Origin: Micavibrio sp. UBA6147
GTDB taxonomy: Bacteria; Pseudomonadota; Alphaproteobacteria; Micavibrionales; UBA1664
Assembly: GCA_002423185.1 (NCBI GenBank)
Contig: DIUX01000001.1
Location: 465 to 64,464 of the forward strand
DNA length: 64,000 nucleotides
Reading direction: 5' to 3'
Positions 1 through 8,904 of this stretch are shown piece by piece; position 1 is the first letter of the stretch, and each line of letters begins with the position of its first letter. Made by a program: the position numbers and the translations under genes. The notes under the pieces are model-generated. The model was not told where the DNA came from, made no database searches, and saw nothing but the letters and a program-made list of their open reading frames with translations.

Positions 1-280
<280 letters not shown>

Positions 281-424
281 TTCAAAACACATTGCGTTTT
301 GCTTTAACGCATTAATGCGCAGTGTTAAGGATATATGATTACACCATTTACTTATTCGCTTTACGCATCCTTCGGGACGCATGAGGCAAAAGAATATAAA
401 AATATAGCGGACAAGATTAGATTT

Positions 425-581
425 CTACTCACATGGTTTGAATGATCTGGTGGTTATTGCAAAGTTGATACACCCCATCCCATTCCGAACTGGACCGTGA
501 AACACTTTAGCGCTGATGGTACTTCGTCTTAAGGCGCGGGAGAGTAAGTCGCTGCCAGATCATTCAAGCTCATGTGAGTAG
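425..581 (+). other. 5S precursor processing stem
   Basis: CTACTCACATG at 425-435 is perfectly complementary to CATGTGAGTAG at 571-581, so an 11-bp stem encloses the 5S gene. Such flanking stems are typical RNase substrates in pre-rRNA maturation. That role is inferred; the pairing is seen directly. Confidence 0.6.
444..561 (+). rRNA. 5S ribosomal RNA
   Basis: 118 bases with typical 5S features: the terminal helix pairs GATCTGGTGG (444-453) with the region ending CTGCCAGATC (552-561), and the conserved loop CACCCCATCCCATTCCGAACT follows in the first third. It closes the rRNA operon. No tRNA was seen between 23S and 5S or directly after 5S. Confidence 0.95.
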
Positions 582-627
582 CTCTTCAAACCTAGCGATG
601 ACAAAAAAATCATAAGCTTAAACGACA

Positions 628-658
628 AACACGCATTCCGATGGAAGCGTGTTTTTTG
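628..658 (+). terminator. Rho-independent terminator of the rRNA operon
   Basis: Hairpin AACACGC / GCGTGTT with a 12-base loop followed by a run of T, 65 bases after 5S. It is placed to end rRNA transcription. Confidence 0.8.
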
Positions 659-661
659 TTG

Positions 662-946
662 TTTGGGTTTTGTGTCGTTTGTTTGGGTTCCTAGGTGCGA
701 GTTTTTGTCGCGCTTTTGGAGTGTCCCTTGCCCTTTATCCGTTACCATTTATCCGTTGTCTTTTTATCCTGAACAAATCGGAATGGTCTTTTGGGGCGTA
801 TGCTGAAAGGCTTAGCGGCTCCTTATTCGGCTTTATTCGCTCATATGTGCGGGGCTAGAATCCTGTTTATAGGGGGATTAAGGTTTGGGAAGAGTAAAGC
901 AAAGCGGGTTTTGATGTGGTGTGTACAGACTGAAACAGATTATAAA
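662..946. other. Intergenic stretch with no supported gene
   Basis: About 285 bases between the rRNA terminator and the next convergent terminator. Short open frames exist on the plus strand, but they overlap each other, have no ribosome binding site and show no recognisable protein features. I see no RNA gene here. Confidence 0.6.
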
Positions 947-968
947 AAAAGCCCTGTGAGGGGCTTTT
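947..968 (-). terminator. Terminator of the small charged-protein gene
   Basis: AAAAGCCC / GGGCTTTT hairpin with a short loop. Read on the minus strand it is followed by a T-rich run. It lies about 50 bases after the stop of the minus-strand gene at 1021-1293. Confidence 0.75.
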
Positions 969-1020
969 CTGCGTTTTGAGGCGCGATTGATGGCGCACGG
1001 CGTGGCGCGCTCGTCACTCG

Positions 1021-1293
1021 TCAAACCTCGATGTCGAGTTTGCTGCCTCTGTTGCCGTTGTCTTCGCGGGCGCGGCGTTCGCTGGCTTGGTCGTTGCGGT
1101 CGCTCCGATCCGTTTTGGCCTCGATCGTGGAACGCGTGTTGGCGCGGTCGATCTCGCTGTCTTGCTTGACCTGCCGTGCTTCGCTGGCTTTATTGGCGTC
1201 CGCTTCCCTAAAATTGTCGCGCTCCCTCTGTCGCTGTACGGCATCGGCCTGAGCGATCGAATTGGCGGACGAAGACGAATTAATCGTCGTCAT
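1021..1293 (-). CDS. Small, highly charged hypothetical protein (90 aa)
   Basis: I do not recognise this protein. It has a Ser-rich N-terminus (TTINSSSSANS) and then an almost purely hydrophilic tract rich in Arg, Glu, Asp, Ala, Lys and Gln with no hydrophobic core, suggesting a long helix or disordered chain. The ATG at 1293 is chosen because AAGGAGAGGG sits at ideal spacing before it; a longer frame starting at 1323 lacks this. A terminator follows, so it forms a single-gene unit facing the rRNA operon. The strong ribosome site and dedicated terminator argue that it is real. Confidence 0.6.
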   Translation of the reverse strand: MTTINSSSSANSIAQADAVQRQRERDNFREADANKASEARQVKQDSEIDRANTRSTIEAKTDRSDRNDQASERRAREDNGNRGSKLDIEV

Positions 1294-1758
1294 GACCCTC
1301 TCCTTATAAATATATAACCCCAATGTTAATTATACATAATCAACATGAACATGATATTAATTTAATATAAAAATAAAGGCAAATTTTATCGAATATCGCA
1401 CAGGCTTGATGACAGGGGCAAAAGTGAGGCAGGGCGGCAGGAGGACGATAGACGGGGACAGTGGACGGGGGGCACGACGGTGGCAGGGGCGCGGTGTGAC
1501 GGGCGGTGCGGCTGTGCGGTGCGGGGCCGTGCGGTGCGGTGGCAAGCAAGCGACGACGGGACGACGGCGGCGGTAGTGTGCTTCGTGCGCAGTGGGGCTG
1601 CTCTGTTCATAATACTAATAACCCCACCATACGATAAGTTTGGGTCATGCTCTGCTACGCTTCTTGCTATGCTCCTTGCCATATCCTCATATGGACACCC
1701 AAATCGCATTCGTGATATGTGTGGTTGAATAACCTTGAACATATTATGGGGACATGCC
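1294..1758. other. Long intergenic region with a G-rich low-complexity block
   Basis: 465 bases between divergent genes. The first ~130 bases are AT-rich and should carry the promoter of the minus-strand gene. About 1420-1560 is a strongly G-rich, C-poor block with repeated GCGGTGCGG-like words and runs such as GACGGGGACAGTGGACGGGG. The final ~190 bases lead into the esterase gene. No coding region is supported. Confidence 0.55.
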
Positions 1759-2664
1759 ATGAGACGATTTATTCTGTCGTTAGCACTTGGGTTTTTCATG
1801 CTGAATCCGGCGGCGTCTGAGGCGGTTGCGCAAGACAAAACGACATTAAACGTACAAGTCGGGCAGAGCATTCGAAGCTATACCCTGTACATGCCGCGCA
1901 CCGAGAGTGGGCGCAAGGTGCCGTTGGTGCTTGCCTTTCACGGCGGCGGCGGCAATGGTGACAGATTTGCCGAGCAAACACGGTTTCCCGAACTCGCGCA
2001 AAGTGAAGGCTTCGCGGTCGCCTTTATGGAAGGCAGCGGCAGACTCAAGACTTGGAACGCCGTTTATTGTTGCGGCGAGGCGGTTAAGATCGACGCCAAC
2101 GAAGATGTCTTTGTGCTGGCGGCGATACAACAGATCAGTACCGCATACCCGATTGATGATAAACGGATTTACCTCGTGGGGCATTCGAATGGCGGCATGA
2201 ATGTACAGCGTCTGGCGGAAAGACTGGCAGGGCGAATTGCTGCCGCTGCCTCCGTCGCGGGGCCTCGGTTCGAGCCTGTGAGCGAGGGACAGCCGGTGCC
2301 GTTCTTGATGATCCAAGCGAAAGACGATCAAGCCGTGCCTTTCGAAGGCGGGTTCAGCAACCAGTTGATCGTACGCCATACACAGACCAAACCGTTCCTG
2401 CCTGCCGCTGAAACCATGCACAGTTGGGCAAGGCGCAATGGCTGTAGCGCGGTGCCGACGCAAGAGGTGGGTCGGCAGGATTCCTATGTTCGCTATGTCT
2501 TTCGAAACTGTGCAGCGCCGGTCGAATATTACCTGCTCGCTTATGGCGCCCACCCGTGGCACAGTCTGGTCGGCGTGCCTGATCGAAAGGGCAACCGCAC
2601 ACCGGCTCCCATCATGGATACAGTTGTCGTTTGGAATTTTTTCAAGTCATTTCGATTGCGCTGA
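1759..2664 (+). CDS. Secreted alpha/beta-hydrolase, LpqC / PHB-depolymerase-like esterase
   Basis: Predicted exported ester hydrolase of the polyhydroxybutyrate depolymerase / feruloyl esterase (LpqC) family. Residues 1-25 form a signal peptide ending near an Ala-rich site (SEAVAQ). The oxyanion region is LAFHGGGGNGD, the nucleophile elbow is GHSNGG with Ser about 143, and the catalytic His is likely in the C-terminal GAHPWH motif. Length (301 aa) fits the family. The start at 1759 is preferred over a TTG 24 bases earlier because GGGG lies at proper spacing and the signal peptide begins here. The natural substrate cannot be told from sequence. Single gene, no operon partner. Confidence 0.8.
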   Translation: MRRFILSLALGFFMLNPAASEAVAQDKTTLNVQVGQSIRSYTLYMPRTESGRKVPLVLAFHGGGGNGDRFAEQTRFPELAQSEGFAVAFMEGSGRLKTWNAVYCCGEAVKIDANEDVFVLAAIQQISTAYPIDDKRIYLVGHSNGGMNVQRLAERLAGRIAAAASVAGPRFEPVSEGQPVPFLMIQAKDDQAVPFEGGFSNQLIVRHTQTKPFLPAAETMHSWARRNGCSAVPTQEVGRQDSYVRYVFRNCAAPVEYYLLAYGAHPWHSLVGVPDRKGNRTPAPIMDTVVVWNFFKSFRLR

Positions 2665-2718
2665 GTAGCCTAGAGAATCCGATACCTTGAAAACGCGGAA
2701 GGCTCATTACGCCCTTAT

Positions 2719-2735
2719 CTGATCATGCTGATCAG
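2719..2735. promoter_or_regulatory. Inverted repeat CTGATCA-N3-TGATCAG, possible operator
   Basis: A perfect 7-bp inverted repeat with a 3-base spacer about 120 bases upstream of the XRE regulator gene. It could bind that regulator or simply be a small hairpin after the esterase gene. Function is a guess. Confidence 0.25.
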
Positions 2736-2857
2736 CACAGAGCAATTTGTTGTAACCTCGCCGCATAAAATTTTTTTCTTGATTTTTTCTGAAGTTTCCG
2801 TTAATTATGACAAAATTCGAAGTTATAGTTGTTGAAATATGAACATAAGAGGTTATT

Positions 2858-3514
2858 ATGACAATTAACACCGCGCAAATCAGGGGAGCCAGAGGTCTTT
2901 TGGACTGGTCACAGGCTGAGCTTTCCAAAAGAACCGGTATTTCAACAACCTCGATCGGTAATATTGAAAGCGGCAATACCCAGCCGCGCGAGAGCACATT
3001 GCAAGTGATCCGCAAGGCGTTTGAAGACGCCGGTATTGAATTCCTGCCCGACAACGGCGTGCGTATGCGCAGCGGCCATGTCAAGGTTTACACGGGGCGT
3101 TCCGGCTATCTTGAATTCTTTGACGATGTGTATCAAACCCTCAAAGACGACCACTCGGACGTTTTGGTCAGCAATGTTGACGAGCGCAAATTCCTCAAAT
3201 GGCATGGCGAGTTGACCAGCGAACACCACGACAATATGAAAACATTGACGGATATCCACTATAAAATCCTTTTGCAAGAAGGGGATGACTATTTCCCTGC
3301 GAATTATGCGGAATACCGTTGGATCCCGAAGGCACATTTTTCTTCCGTTCCGTTTTATGTTTATGGTAAAAAACTTGGCATCCTGTTATTCGATAACGAG
3401 CCGACCATCATTGTGATGGAATATCCCGCCGTTGCGGACGCGTATCGCATCCAGTTTGCGGCCATGTGGGACACGGCGATTATTCCTGATCGCAAGTCGC
3501 TTAAAACAGCGTAA
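2858..3514 (+). CDS. XRE-family transcriptional regulator with C-terminal domain
   Basis: DNA-binding regulator. Residues about 5-65 form a Cro/C1-type helix-turn-helix (RGLLDWSQAELSKRTGIS, then IGNIESG). The remaining ~150 residues form a mixed alpha/beta domain of unknown ligand, with no enzyme motif I can name. AAGAGG at good spacing supports the ATG. It lies 43 bases upstream of an EgtD-like methyltransferase on the same strand, so the two may be co-transcribed, though no functional link is shown. The C-terminal part could be a sensor domain. Confidence 0.8.
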   Translation: MTINTAQIRGARGLLDWSQAELSKRTGISTTSIGNIESGNTQPRESTLQVIRKAFEDAGIEFLPDNGVRMRSGHVKVYTGRSGYLEFFDDVYQTLKDDHSDVLVSNVDERKFLKWHGELTSEHHDNMKTLTDIHYKILLQEGDDYFPANYAEYRWIPKAHFSSVPFYVYGKKLGILLFDNEPTIIVMEYPAVADAYRIQFAAMWDTAIIPDRKSLKTA

Positions 3515-3557
3515 AGCAGGATAGTCTTTATAATTTATAGTTGGAGTATGAACTTAA

Positions 3558-5039
3558 ATGGCAATGGGCAGTTCAAAGGGCAAAGATAAAGAAGGCGCGG
3601 ACATGACGGGCGGCGAAGGCGTTTCTGTCGCCAAACGCGGCTTGTTCAGCGGTTTTTTGAAAAAGTTTTTGCCGAACGCCAAAGTGACGAGTGTCGAGCC
3701 TAGCCTTCAATCGAATGGTGATGCTCCTGACACCGACACGAACGCCCACCAAAAATTCCCCCTACAGCAAATTACCGGCACAGTGTCCAGCACATTGATG
3801 GCGAGCGGCCTGTTCGGGAGCTGGGCCGTGCCTGTGCTTCAGCAAGAGCCGTATGAGCCAACAACACCGCCGCCGGCCAATATTCCGACTGAAACCGTTG
3901 ATGTGCCGCCGATGGCGCATCGTCCGAACGTGGATACGGGCGGCAATGGCGGAACACTCCCCGTGACGAAGCGCAGCAATGCAGACCATCTCGAAGCCAA
4001 AATGCGCCAAGGCAATAATGGCGGCGGGTCGGGCAATAGCGGCGAATTCTTGACCGCGTCGATTGACTTGTTCCGCCGCGAACGTTCAGGTCATATGCCG
4101 TCCTTCGCCTATGCCAGCCCGCAATTTGATGGTGACCTTGTGCGAGGTACGGAATTATGGCCGAAAATGGCGCGTTCGCCTGGCTATTACCTGTATTGGG
4201 ACGAGATTAAACTGGCCGAAGACTGCTCCGAACAAATCGTCAATTTATTGCCGGCACATCTGAAGACATTCAGTGTCATCGAATTGGGCCCTGGTGAAGT
4301 TGATATTGTTCAAAAGAAAACGCATAACTTGCTGCGCGCGTTTCAAAAAGTACGCGGGGCGCATTGCCTGAAAGACTATATCGCGATGGACGTGGACGAG
4401 GGCTATGCCAAGCGCAACGCCCGCGACACCGGCAAGACATTCGGCGTGCGCGAAGATTATATCGTCAGTGACTTCCGCAAATCCGGTTTGCGGGTTCAAA
4501 CCGAAGCAACACCGGTGATGGTGGTGTTCGGCGGCACGTTGTTCAACATGCCCAAACTCAAAGACGCAAAACCGCACCACATTCTTCAGACCTATTTGGA
4601 ATATTTGAAGGATATTATCGGCAAAGACGGCTATTTGATTATTACGCAGGACGTAAATACGGACGAAAAATCGCTCCTTGCCGCGTATGACGACCCGAAC
4701 GGCTATGGCCGCGAAACGGCACTTGGCATTATGCACCGTATTAACCGCGACCTGAAAACCAAGAATTTCAGCGGCCATGACTTTGAATGTCTGGTCCGGT
4801 GGGATCAAGCCGACAGCCGCGTATCGATTAACGCCCGCGCCAAGTCGACCAAATATTTCGAGATCGGCGATATCCCGTTCACGATGCAAAAAGGTCAGGA
4901 ATGGTCACTCGTCAACGCGTTCAAAATGAGCGCCGAGAGCTTTAAGCGCAACGCTGAATTCGCCGGATTTGAATATATCGGCGTCGTTCCGGAAAAGACC
5001 AATAAACGGATTGTGGCGCATGTTCTGAAAGTGGCCTAG
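3558..5039 (+). CDS. EgtD-like SAM-dependent methyltransferase with long N-terminal extension
   Basis: The C-terminal ~310 residues resemble histidine-specific N-methyltransferases of the EgtD family: YYLYWDEIKLAED near the start of the domain, a SAM-binding VIELGPGEVD, and FGGTLFNMP, which matches the family's GSTxxNxP loop. The first ~180 residues are low-complexity (Pro, Gly, Asn, Thr) and have no counterpart in typical EgtD of ~320 aa. No EgtB-like partner is adjacent, so an ergothioneine role is not supported; the substrate is unknown. The start is uncertain: an in-frame ATG at 3603 is also possible. A hairpin terminator follows. Confidence 0.7.
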   Translation: MAMGSSKGKDKEGADMTGGEGVSVAKRGLFSGFLKKFLPNAKVTSVEPSLQSNGDAPDTDTNAHQKFPLQQITGTVSSTLMASGLFGSWAVPVLQQEPYEPTTPPPANIPTETVDVPPMAHRPNVDTGGNGGTLPVTKRSNADHLEAKMRQGNNGGGSGNSGEFLTASIDLFRRERSGHMPSFAYASPQFDGDLVRGTELWPKMARSPGYYLYWDEIKLAEDCSEQIVNLLPAHLKTFSVIELGPGEVDIVQKKTHNLLRAFQKVRGAHCLKDYIAMDVDEGYAKRNARDTGKTFGVREDYIVSDFRKSGLRVQTEATPVMVVFGGTLFNMPKLKDAKPHHILQTYLEYLKDIIGKDGYLIITQDVNTDEKSLLAAYDDPNGYGRETALGIMHRINRDLKTKNFSGHDFECLVRWDQADSRVSINARAKSTKYFEIGDIPFTMQKGQEWSLVNAFKMSAESFKRNAEFAGFEYIGVVPEKTNKRIVAHVLKVA

Positions 5040-5076
5040 GCCGTTTTCACTCCCCTCAAAAAAGCATACCATAATG

Positions 5077-5102
5077 AAGCGGCGCATTGACAGGCGCCGC
5101 TT
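5077..5102 (+). terminator. Rho-independent terminator after the methyltransferase
   Basis: AAGCGGCGC / GCGCCGCTT hairpin with an 8-base loop, 37 bases after the stop. The T run is short. Confidence 0.6.
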
Positions 5103-5179
5103 TCGCATTACAATAGCTTCCTTCATGCTTTTTCTATAACTGTGCTGCCGCAATGGCGGTTCTGTTTAGTAAAAAAGCC

Positions 5180-5205
5180 AATAATAACAGGCTAATAATA
5201 ACAGG
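5180..5205 (+). repeat. 12-bp direct repeat in the peptidase leader
   Basis: AATAATAACAGG occurs at 5180-5191 and again at 5194-5205. The second copy runs into the ribosome binding site (AGGAAG) of the M3 peptidase gene. Confidence 0.7.
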
Positions 5206-5216
5206 AAGCTATTGCT

Positions 5217-7274
5217 ATGAGTGGAAAAACACACGTACTTTTTGACCGTCATGCCGTGAAAAACGGCGCCCCTAATTTTGATAAAATCAAAACTGAAGAT
5301 TTCCTCCCCGCCGTTGAAGACGGCATCGCGATTGCGCGCGACCGCATCAAGGCCATCAAGGCGAATAAAGCCAAGCCGGATTTCAAAAACACAATTTTGG
5401 CCTTGGAAACCGCGGATGAAGAGCTCGGCGACACTTTGTCGGTGTTCTTTAACTTGCTCAGCGCCGACACCAATGACGATTTGCAAAAACTGGCGCAAAA
5501 AGTCGGCCCGCTTCAGGCGAATTTCGGCAATGACATTACGCTGGATGCCGATTTGTTCAAGCGGATTGACGCCGTGTGGAACGACCGCGCGAACCAGTCT
5601 TTGACACCCGAACAATCCACTATCCTTGAAAAAACATGGAAAAACTTTGTCCGTAACGGCGCGAAGTTGAATGACAAAGACAAAGAAAAACTGCGCAAGA
5701 TTGACGAAGAATTATCCGTCCTGTCGCCGCAATACAGCGAAAACGTCTTGAAAAGCACCAACGCGTTTCAATATGTGATCGACGATGCCAAACGCCTTGC
5801 CGGTATTCCCGCCAATGTGGTCGCCGCCGCCAAGGAAAAGGCCGAAGAAAAAGGCCTGCAAAACAAATGGGCCTTCACCCTTGATGCGCCGTGCTATGTG
5901 CCGACCGTGACCTATGCCGCCGACCGCGACTTGCGCGAAGCGATGTGGCGCGGTTCTGCCAATCGCGCGTTCAAAGACGGCAATGATAATCAGGAATTGA
6001 TCCGTAAAATCGTGACCTTGCGCCACGAACGCGCCAATTTGCTGGGCTACAGCACCCACGCCGATTATGTGCTGGAACGCCGCATGGCCAAAACCAAGGA
6101 AGAAGTTTTCGGCTTCCTTGATAAGCTTGTCAAATCCGCTAAACCATCGGCGGAGGAAGACCTCAAGAAAATCCGCAAATTGGCGAAGGATACGGACGGC
6201 CTGACCGACCTGAAACCTTGGGATTTATCCTATTACGCGGAAAAATTGAAACAAAAAGAATATGATTTCGACACCGAGGAACTGCGCCCCTATTTCGAGC
6301 TGGATAAAGTGGTGCAAGGCGTGTTTGACCATGCCTCCATATTGTTCGGGATCGAGGCCAAGGAAAGCAAAGCCTATCCCGTCTATAACAAAGATGTGCG
6401 CACGTTCGAAATTTTTGACAAGGACAGCGGCGATTTCTATGGCGTGTTGTACACTGACTTCTTCCCGCGCGCGGGCAAGAAATCGGGCGCATGGATGACG
6501 AGCTTCCGCGACCGCGGCCTGAACAAGGATGGCGGCATGGATTGCCCGCTCATCAGCATCGTGTGCAACTTCACCAAGCCGACCAAGGGCGAACCGTCTT
6601 TGATCTCGCTCGACGAAGTTGAAACGCTGTTCCACGAATTCGGCCACGCCTTGCACGGCATGTTGACCAAGGTTGAGCATAAATCCGTGAGCGGCACGAG
6701 CGTTCTGTGGGACTTCGTTGAATTGCCGTCCCAGATCATGGAAAACTGGCTGGTTCACAAGGAAACGCATGATTTATTCTCGCGGCACTACAAAACCGGC
6801 GATAAAATCCCCGCCGATATGTTGCAAAAATTGAAAGACGCGCAAAACTTTATGGCGGGCTGGGGCGTGATGCGTCAGGCCGGCATGGGATTGCTCGACA
6901 TGAAATGGCACACCGCCGACCCCAAAACCATCAAGGATATTGAGCAATTCGAAATTGACGCGATGAAGGAAACGACCCTGATCCCGCGTGAACCGTCTTG
7001 CACCTCGGCGTCCTTCGGACATATTTTTTCCGGCGGATATTCGGCGGGGTATTACAGCTATTTCTGGGCTGAAGTCCTTGACGCCGATGCGTTCGAAGTG
7101 TTCCTTGACAAAGGCCTTTATGACGAAAAAACAGGACGTGAATTCCGCGATAAAATTCTCGCCAAGGGCGGATCGGCGGAGCCTATGGACTTGTTCATCG
7201 ACTTCCGAGGCCGTAAACCAGACCCCGATGCATTGCTCCGCAAACGCGGCTTGATTGGCCCCAAGGCGGCGTAG
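5217..7274 (+). CDS. M3 family metallopeptidase (Dcp / oligopeptidase A-like)
   Basis: Cytoplasmic zinc metallopeptidase that degrades oligopeptides, of the peptidyl-dipeptidase Dcp / oligopeptidase A branch. The 685-aa length is normal for the family. The HEFGH zinc-binding motif is at residues 473-477 in FHEFGHALHGML, followed by the conserved region with SVLWDFVELPSQIMENW. The C-terminal GHIFSGGYSAGYYSYFWAEVLDADAF block is typical of the family. There is no signal peptide. AGGAAG before the ATG fixes the start. It stands alone, ended by a strong bidirectional terminator. Dcp and OpdA cannot be separated with certainty by eye. Confidence 0.9.
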   Translation: MSGKTHVLFDRHAVKNGAPNFDKIKTEDFLPAVEDGIAIARDRIKAIKANKAKPDFKNTILALETADEELGDTLSVFFNLLSADTNDDLQKLAQKVGPLQANFGNDITLDADLFKRIDAVWNDRANQSLTPEQSTILEKTWKNFVRNGAKLNDKDKEKLRKIDEELSVLSPQYSENVLKSTNAFQYVIDDAKRLAGIPANVVAAAKEKAEEKGLQNKWAFTLDAPCYVPTVTYAADRDLREAMWRGSANRAFKDGNDNQELIRKIVTLRHERANLLGYSTHADYVLERRMAKTKEEVFGFLDKLVKSAKPSAEEDLKKIRKLAKDTDGLTDLKPWDLSYYAEKLKQKEYDFDTEELRPYFELDKVVQGVFDHASILFGIEAKESKAYPVYNKDVRTFEIFDKDSGDFYGVLYTDFFPRAGKKSGAWMTSFRDRGLNKDGGMDCPLISIVCNFTKPTKGEPSLISLDEVETLFHEFGHALHGMLTKVEHKSVSGTSVLWDFVELPSQIMENWLVHKETHDLFSRHYKTGDKIPADMLQKLKDAQNFMAGWGVMRQAGMGLLDMKWHTADPKTIKDIEQFEIDAMKETTLIPREPSCTSASFGHIFSGGYSAGYYSYFWAEVLDADAFEVFLDKGLYDEKTGREFRDKILAKGGSAEPMDLFIDFRGRKPDPDALLRKRGLIGPKAA

Positions 7275-7400
7275 AGCCTCTGTAAATAGGCGGTTATATT
7301 TGGTGCCGCTGGCAATAATCAAAAGCCCGCAGACACAATGCGGGGGTATAGTGATAGGTGCGCAGCGTTTCGTGTTTTGACCACACTTGCCGCTAAAGAC

Positions 7401-7438
7401 AAGAAAGAACCGCTAGCAGATGATAGCGGTTCTTTCTT
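7401..7438. terminator. Bidirectional terminator between convergent genes
   Basis: Perfect 15-bp stem AAGAAAGAACCGCTA / TAGCGGTTCTTTCTT with an 8-base loop. A-rich and T-rich arms let it work for the plus-strand peptidase and the minus-strand anchor protein. Confidence 0.9.
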
Positions 7439-7447
7439 ATTCGAGGT

Positions 7448-8071
7448 TTAGTAACGTTTGATGGATGAATACTCACCGCTCGTTTTGATGGTGATGGTCA
7501 AGGGCTCTTTGGTACGATTGCGCCAAAACCATCCATGACTACCATTGAACGCTGCCTCTAAGGTGCCTTCACGCATTACATCAGAACCTTTGTAATAACC
7601 GTGATAGCTTATTTTCGGCTCCTTTGAGTCTGCGTGAACATCAAAATTCGCTTTTCCGCCATCCGTTTTCCACACGTAATCAACTTTTGCACCTTTTGCC
7701 ATCGTGACCTTTACTTCTGTGCCTTCGTCGGGGGCAAGTGTGAATGTCATCTCATGAGTTTGCGTGGCAATGTCTTCAGTGACAATTTGTGGCGCAGGTT
7801 CAGGCGTTGGGGTAGCTTCAACGGCAACAACCGTTTTAGTCTCAGTGATAAGGGCATCTGCCGTAGCTTCGCTGGCAAGAGAGACTTTGATTTCCCCCAT
7901 GCGTTTAAGGCCCGTGACCTCACCTATTCCGGTCGGGTCAATGCCGTATTCTGAGGGCATCACTACTGTGACCAGTAAAACACCCGCCACAACTGCGGCC
8001 AGAATGGTTGATTTTATGAGTTTTGCGGTGGAGGGTACTTCTCTGTCGGATGGAATATTTGTGTTGTACAT
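7448..8071 (-). CDS. Membrane-anchored protein paired with HupE/UreJ-like protein
   Basis: 207 aa with a single transmembrane helix at about 19-39 (LIKSTILAAVVAGVLLVTVVM) and a periplasmic domain. Residues ~85-95 are Pro/Thr-rich, and the C-terminal ~100 residues form a beta-rich domain (HEMTFTLAPDEGTEVKVTM, then NGSHGWFWRNR and a conserved-looking GEYSSIKRY tail). Proteins of this type are commonly annotated only as transmembrane anchor proteins beside HupE/UreJ-like genes, as here (29 bases downstream of it). Function unknown; a role in metal handling is inferred from neighbours. Confidence 0.65.
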   Translation of the reverse strand: MYNTNIPSDREVPSTAKLIKSTILAAVVAGVLLVTVVMPSEYGIDPTGIGEVTGLKRMGEIKVSLASEATADALITETKTVVAVEATPTPEPAPQIVTEDIATQTHEMTFTLAPDEGTEVKVTMAKGAKVDYVWKTDGGKANFDVHADSKEPKISYHGYYKGSDVMREGTLEAAFNGSHGWFWRNRTKEPLTITIKTSGEYSSIKRY

Positions 8072-8100
8072 GGATTATTTCCTTTTTAGATTTTTTGGAT

Positions 8101-8841
8101 TTATTGAACAAAATAGCCTGTAATCTGGTATCCCATGAGCAGGAAGCCCAGCATCATCATAAAGGCATTGGCATGGTAGGCGTGGCGCAGGAAATTCGTT
8201 GATTTGCGCCAATAAGTAATGGCAATCAGGATTACGGCCAGTGCTAGGATTTGACCAATTTCTACGCCAATGTTGAAAAAGATCAAGTTCGCAAGAAGGC
8301 CATCCGGTGATAATTCATAGTCCAGAATTTTTGTCGCCAGACCAAAGCCATGTAACAGGCCAAACAGGAAGGTCGCAGCCTTGGTATTGGGTTGAAAGCC
8401 AAACCAGCGTTGATATGCCCCCATATTGTCCAGTGCCTTGTAAACCACTGAAAAGCCTATAATCGCATCAATGATGTAAGCGCTTATACTGATGTCCATC
8501 AACACGCCGGAAAGCAGGGTAATCACATGACCGACTGCAAAGAGGGTCACATAAATTGTGACGTCCGTCAGGCGGTAGAGAAAAAAAACAACGCCGAGCA
8601 AGAATAGTAAATGGTCATAACCTGTCATCATGTGCTTTGCGCCGAGATAAATAAAAGGTACGGCGTGGATGCCCGTTGTTTCCTGAATATAGCCTTTATC
8701 ACCCATGGTCACGCCATGCGCCCAAGAATCGGGAATGACCCCGAAGAGTCCGATCAGCATCAAAACCAAGCCTATGCAGGCATAAAGACGGTCTTGCGCT
8801 GTTTTAAATTGCAGTAATTGCACCATAAGTTTTGTCTCCAT
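8101..8841 (-). CDS. HupE/UreJ-like membrane protein
   Basis: Polytopic inner-membrane protein of the HupE/UreJ type; members are linked to nickel or other metal uptake. About seven hydrophobic segments are visible. The signature HMMTGYDHLLFLLG (a His and Asp-His pair in a membrane segment) and a later LFGLLHGFGLATKI with a second His are the likely metal-path residues. It lies between a His-rich exported protein upstream and an anchored protein downstream, all on the minus strand and closely spaced. No hydrogenase or urease genes are nearby, so the metal is not determined. Confidence 0.8.
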   Translation of the reverse strand: METKLMVQLLQFKTAQDRLYACIGLVLMLIGLFGVIPDSWAHGVTMGDKGYIQETTGIHAVPFIYLGAKHMMTGYDHLLFLLGVVFFLYRLTDVTIYVTLFAVGHVITLLSGVLMDISISAYIIDAIIGFSVVYKALDNMGAYQRWFGFQPNTKAATFLFGLLHGFGLATKILDYELSPDGLLANLIFFNIGVEIGQILALAVILIAITYWRKSTNFLRHAYHANAFMMMLGFLLMGYQITGYFVQ

Positions 8842-8904
8842 TTTTATAGAGTTGCTTTAGAAAAGGAAAATGGAGGCGTGAATAGCCTCGGATTAAGGCG
8901 TTCC

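Noticed and set aside
565..627. tRNA after 5S rRNA
   Set aside because: Many alphaproteobacterial rRNA operons end with an initiator tRNA, but no cloverleaf or CCA-compatible end can be folded here before the terminator.
560..979. Several 60-70 aa open frames after the rRNA terminator
   Set aside because: They overlap each other and two terminators, lack ribosome sites and show no protein-like composition.
1386..1871. 161-aa Pro/Arg/Thr-rich minus-strand open frame
   Set aside because: It is the antisense of the G-rich block and of the esterase start; low complexity and no recognisable domain.
4245..4889. 214-aa open frame antisense to the EgtD-like gene
   Set aside because: It is a mirror frame of a well-supported coding region and has no motif or ribosome site.
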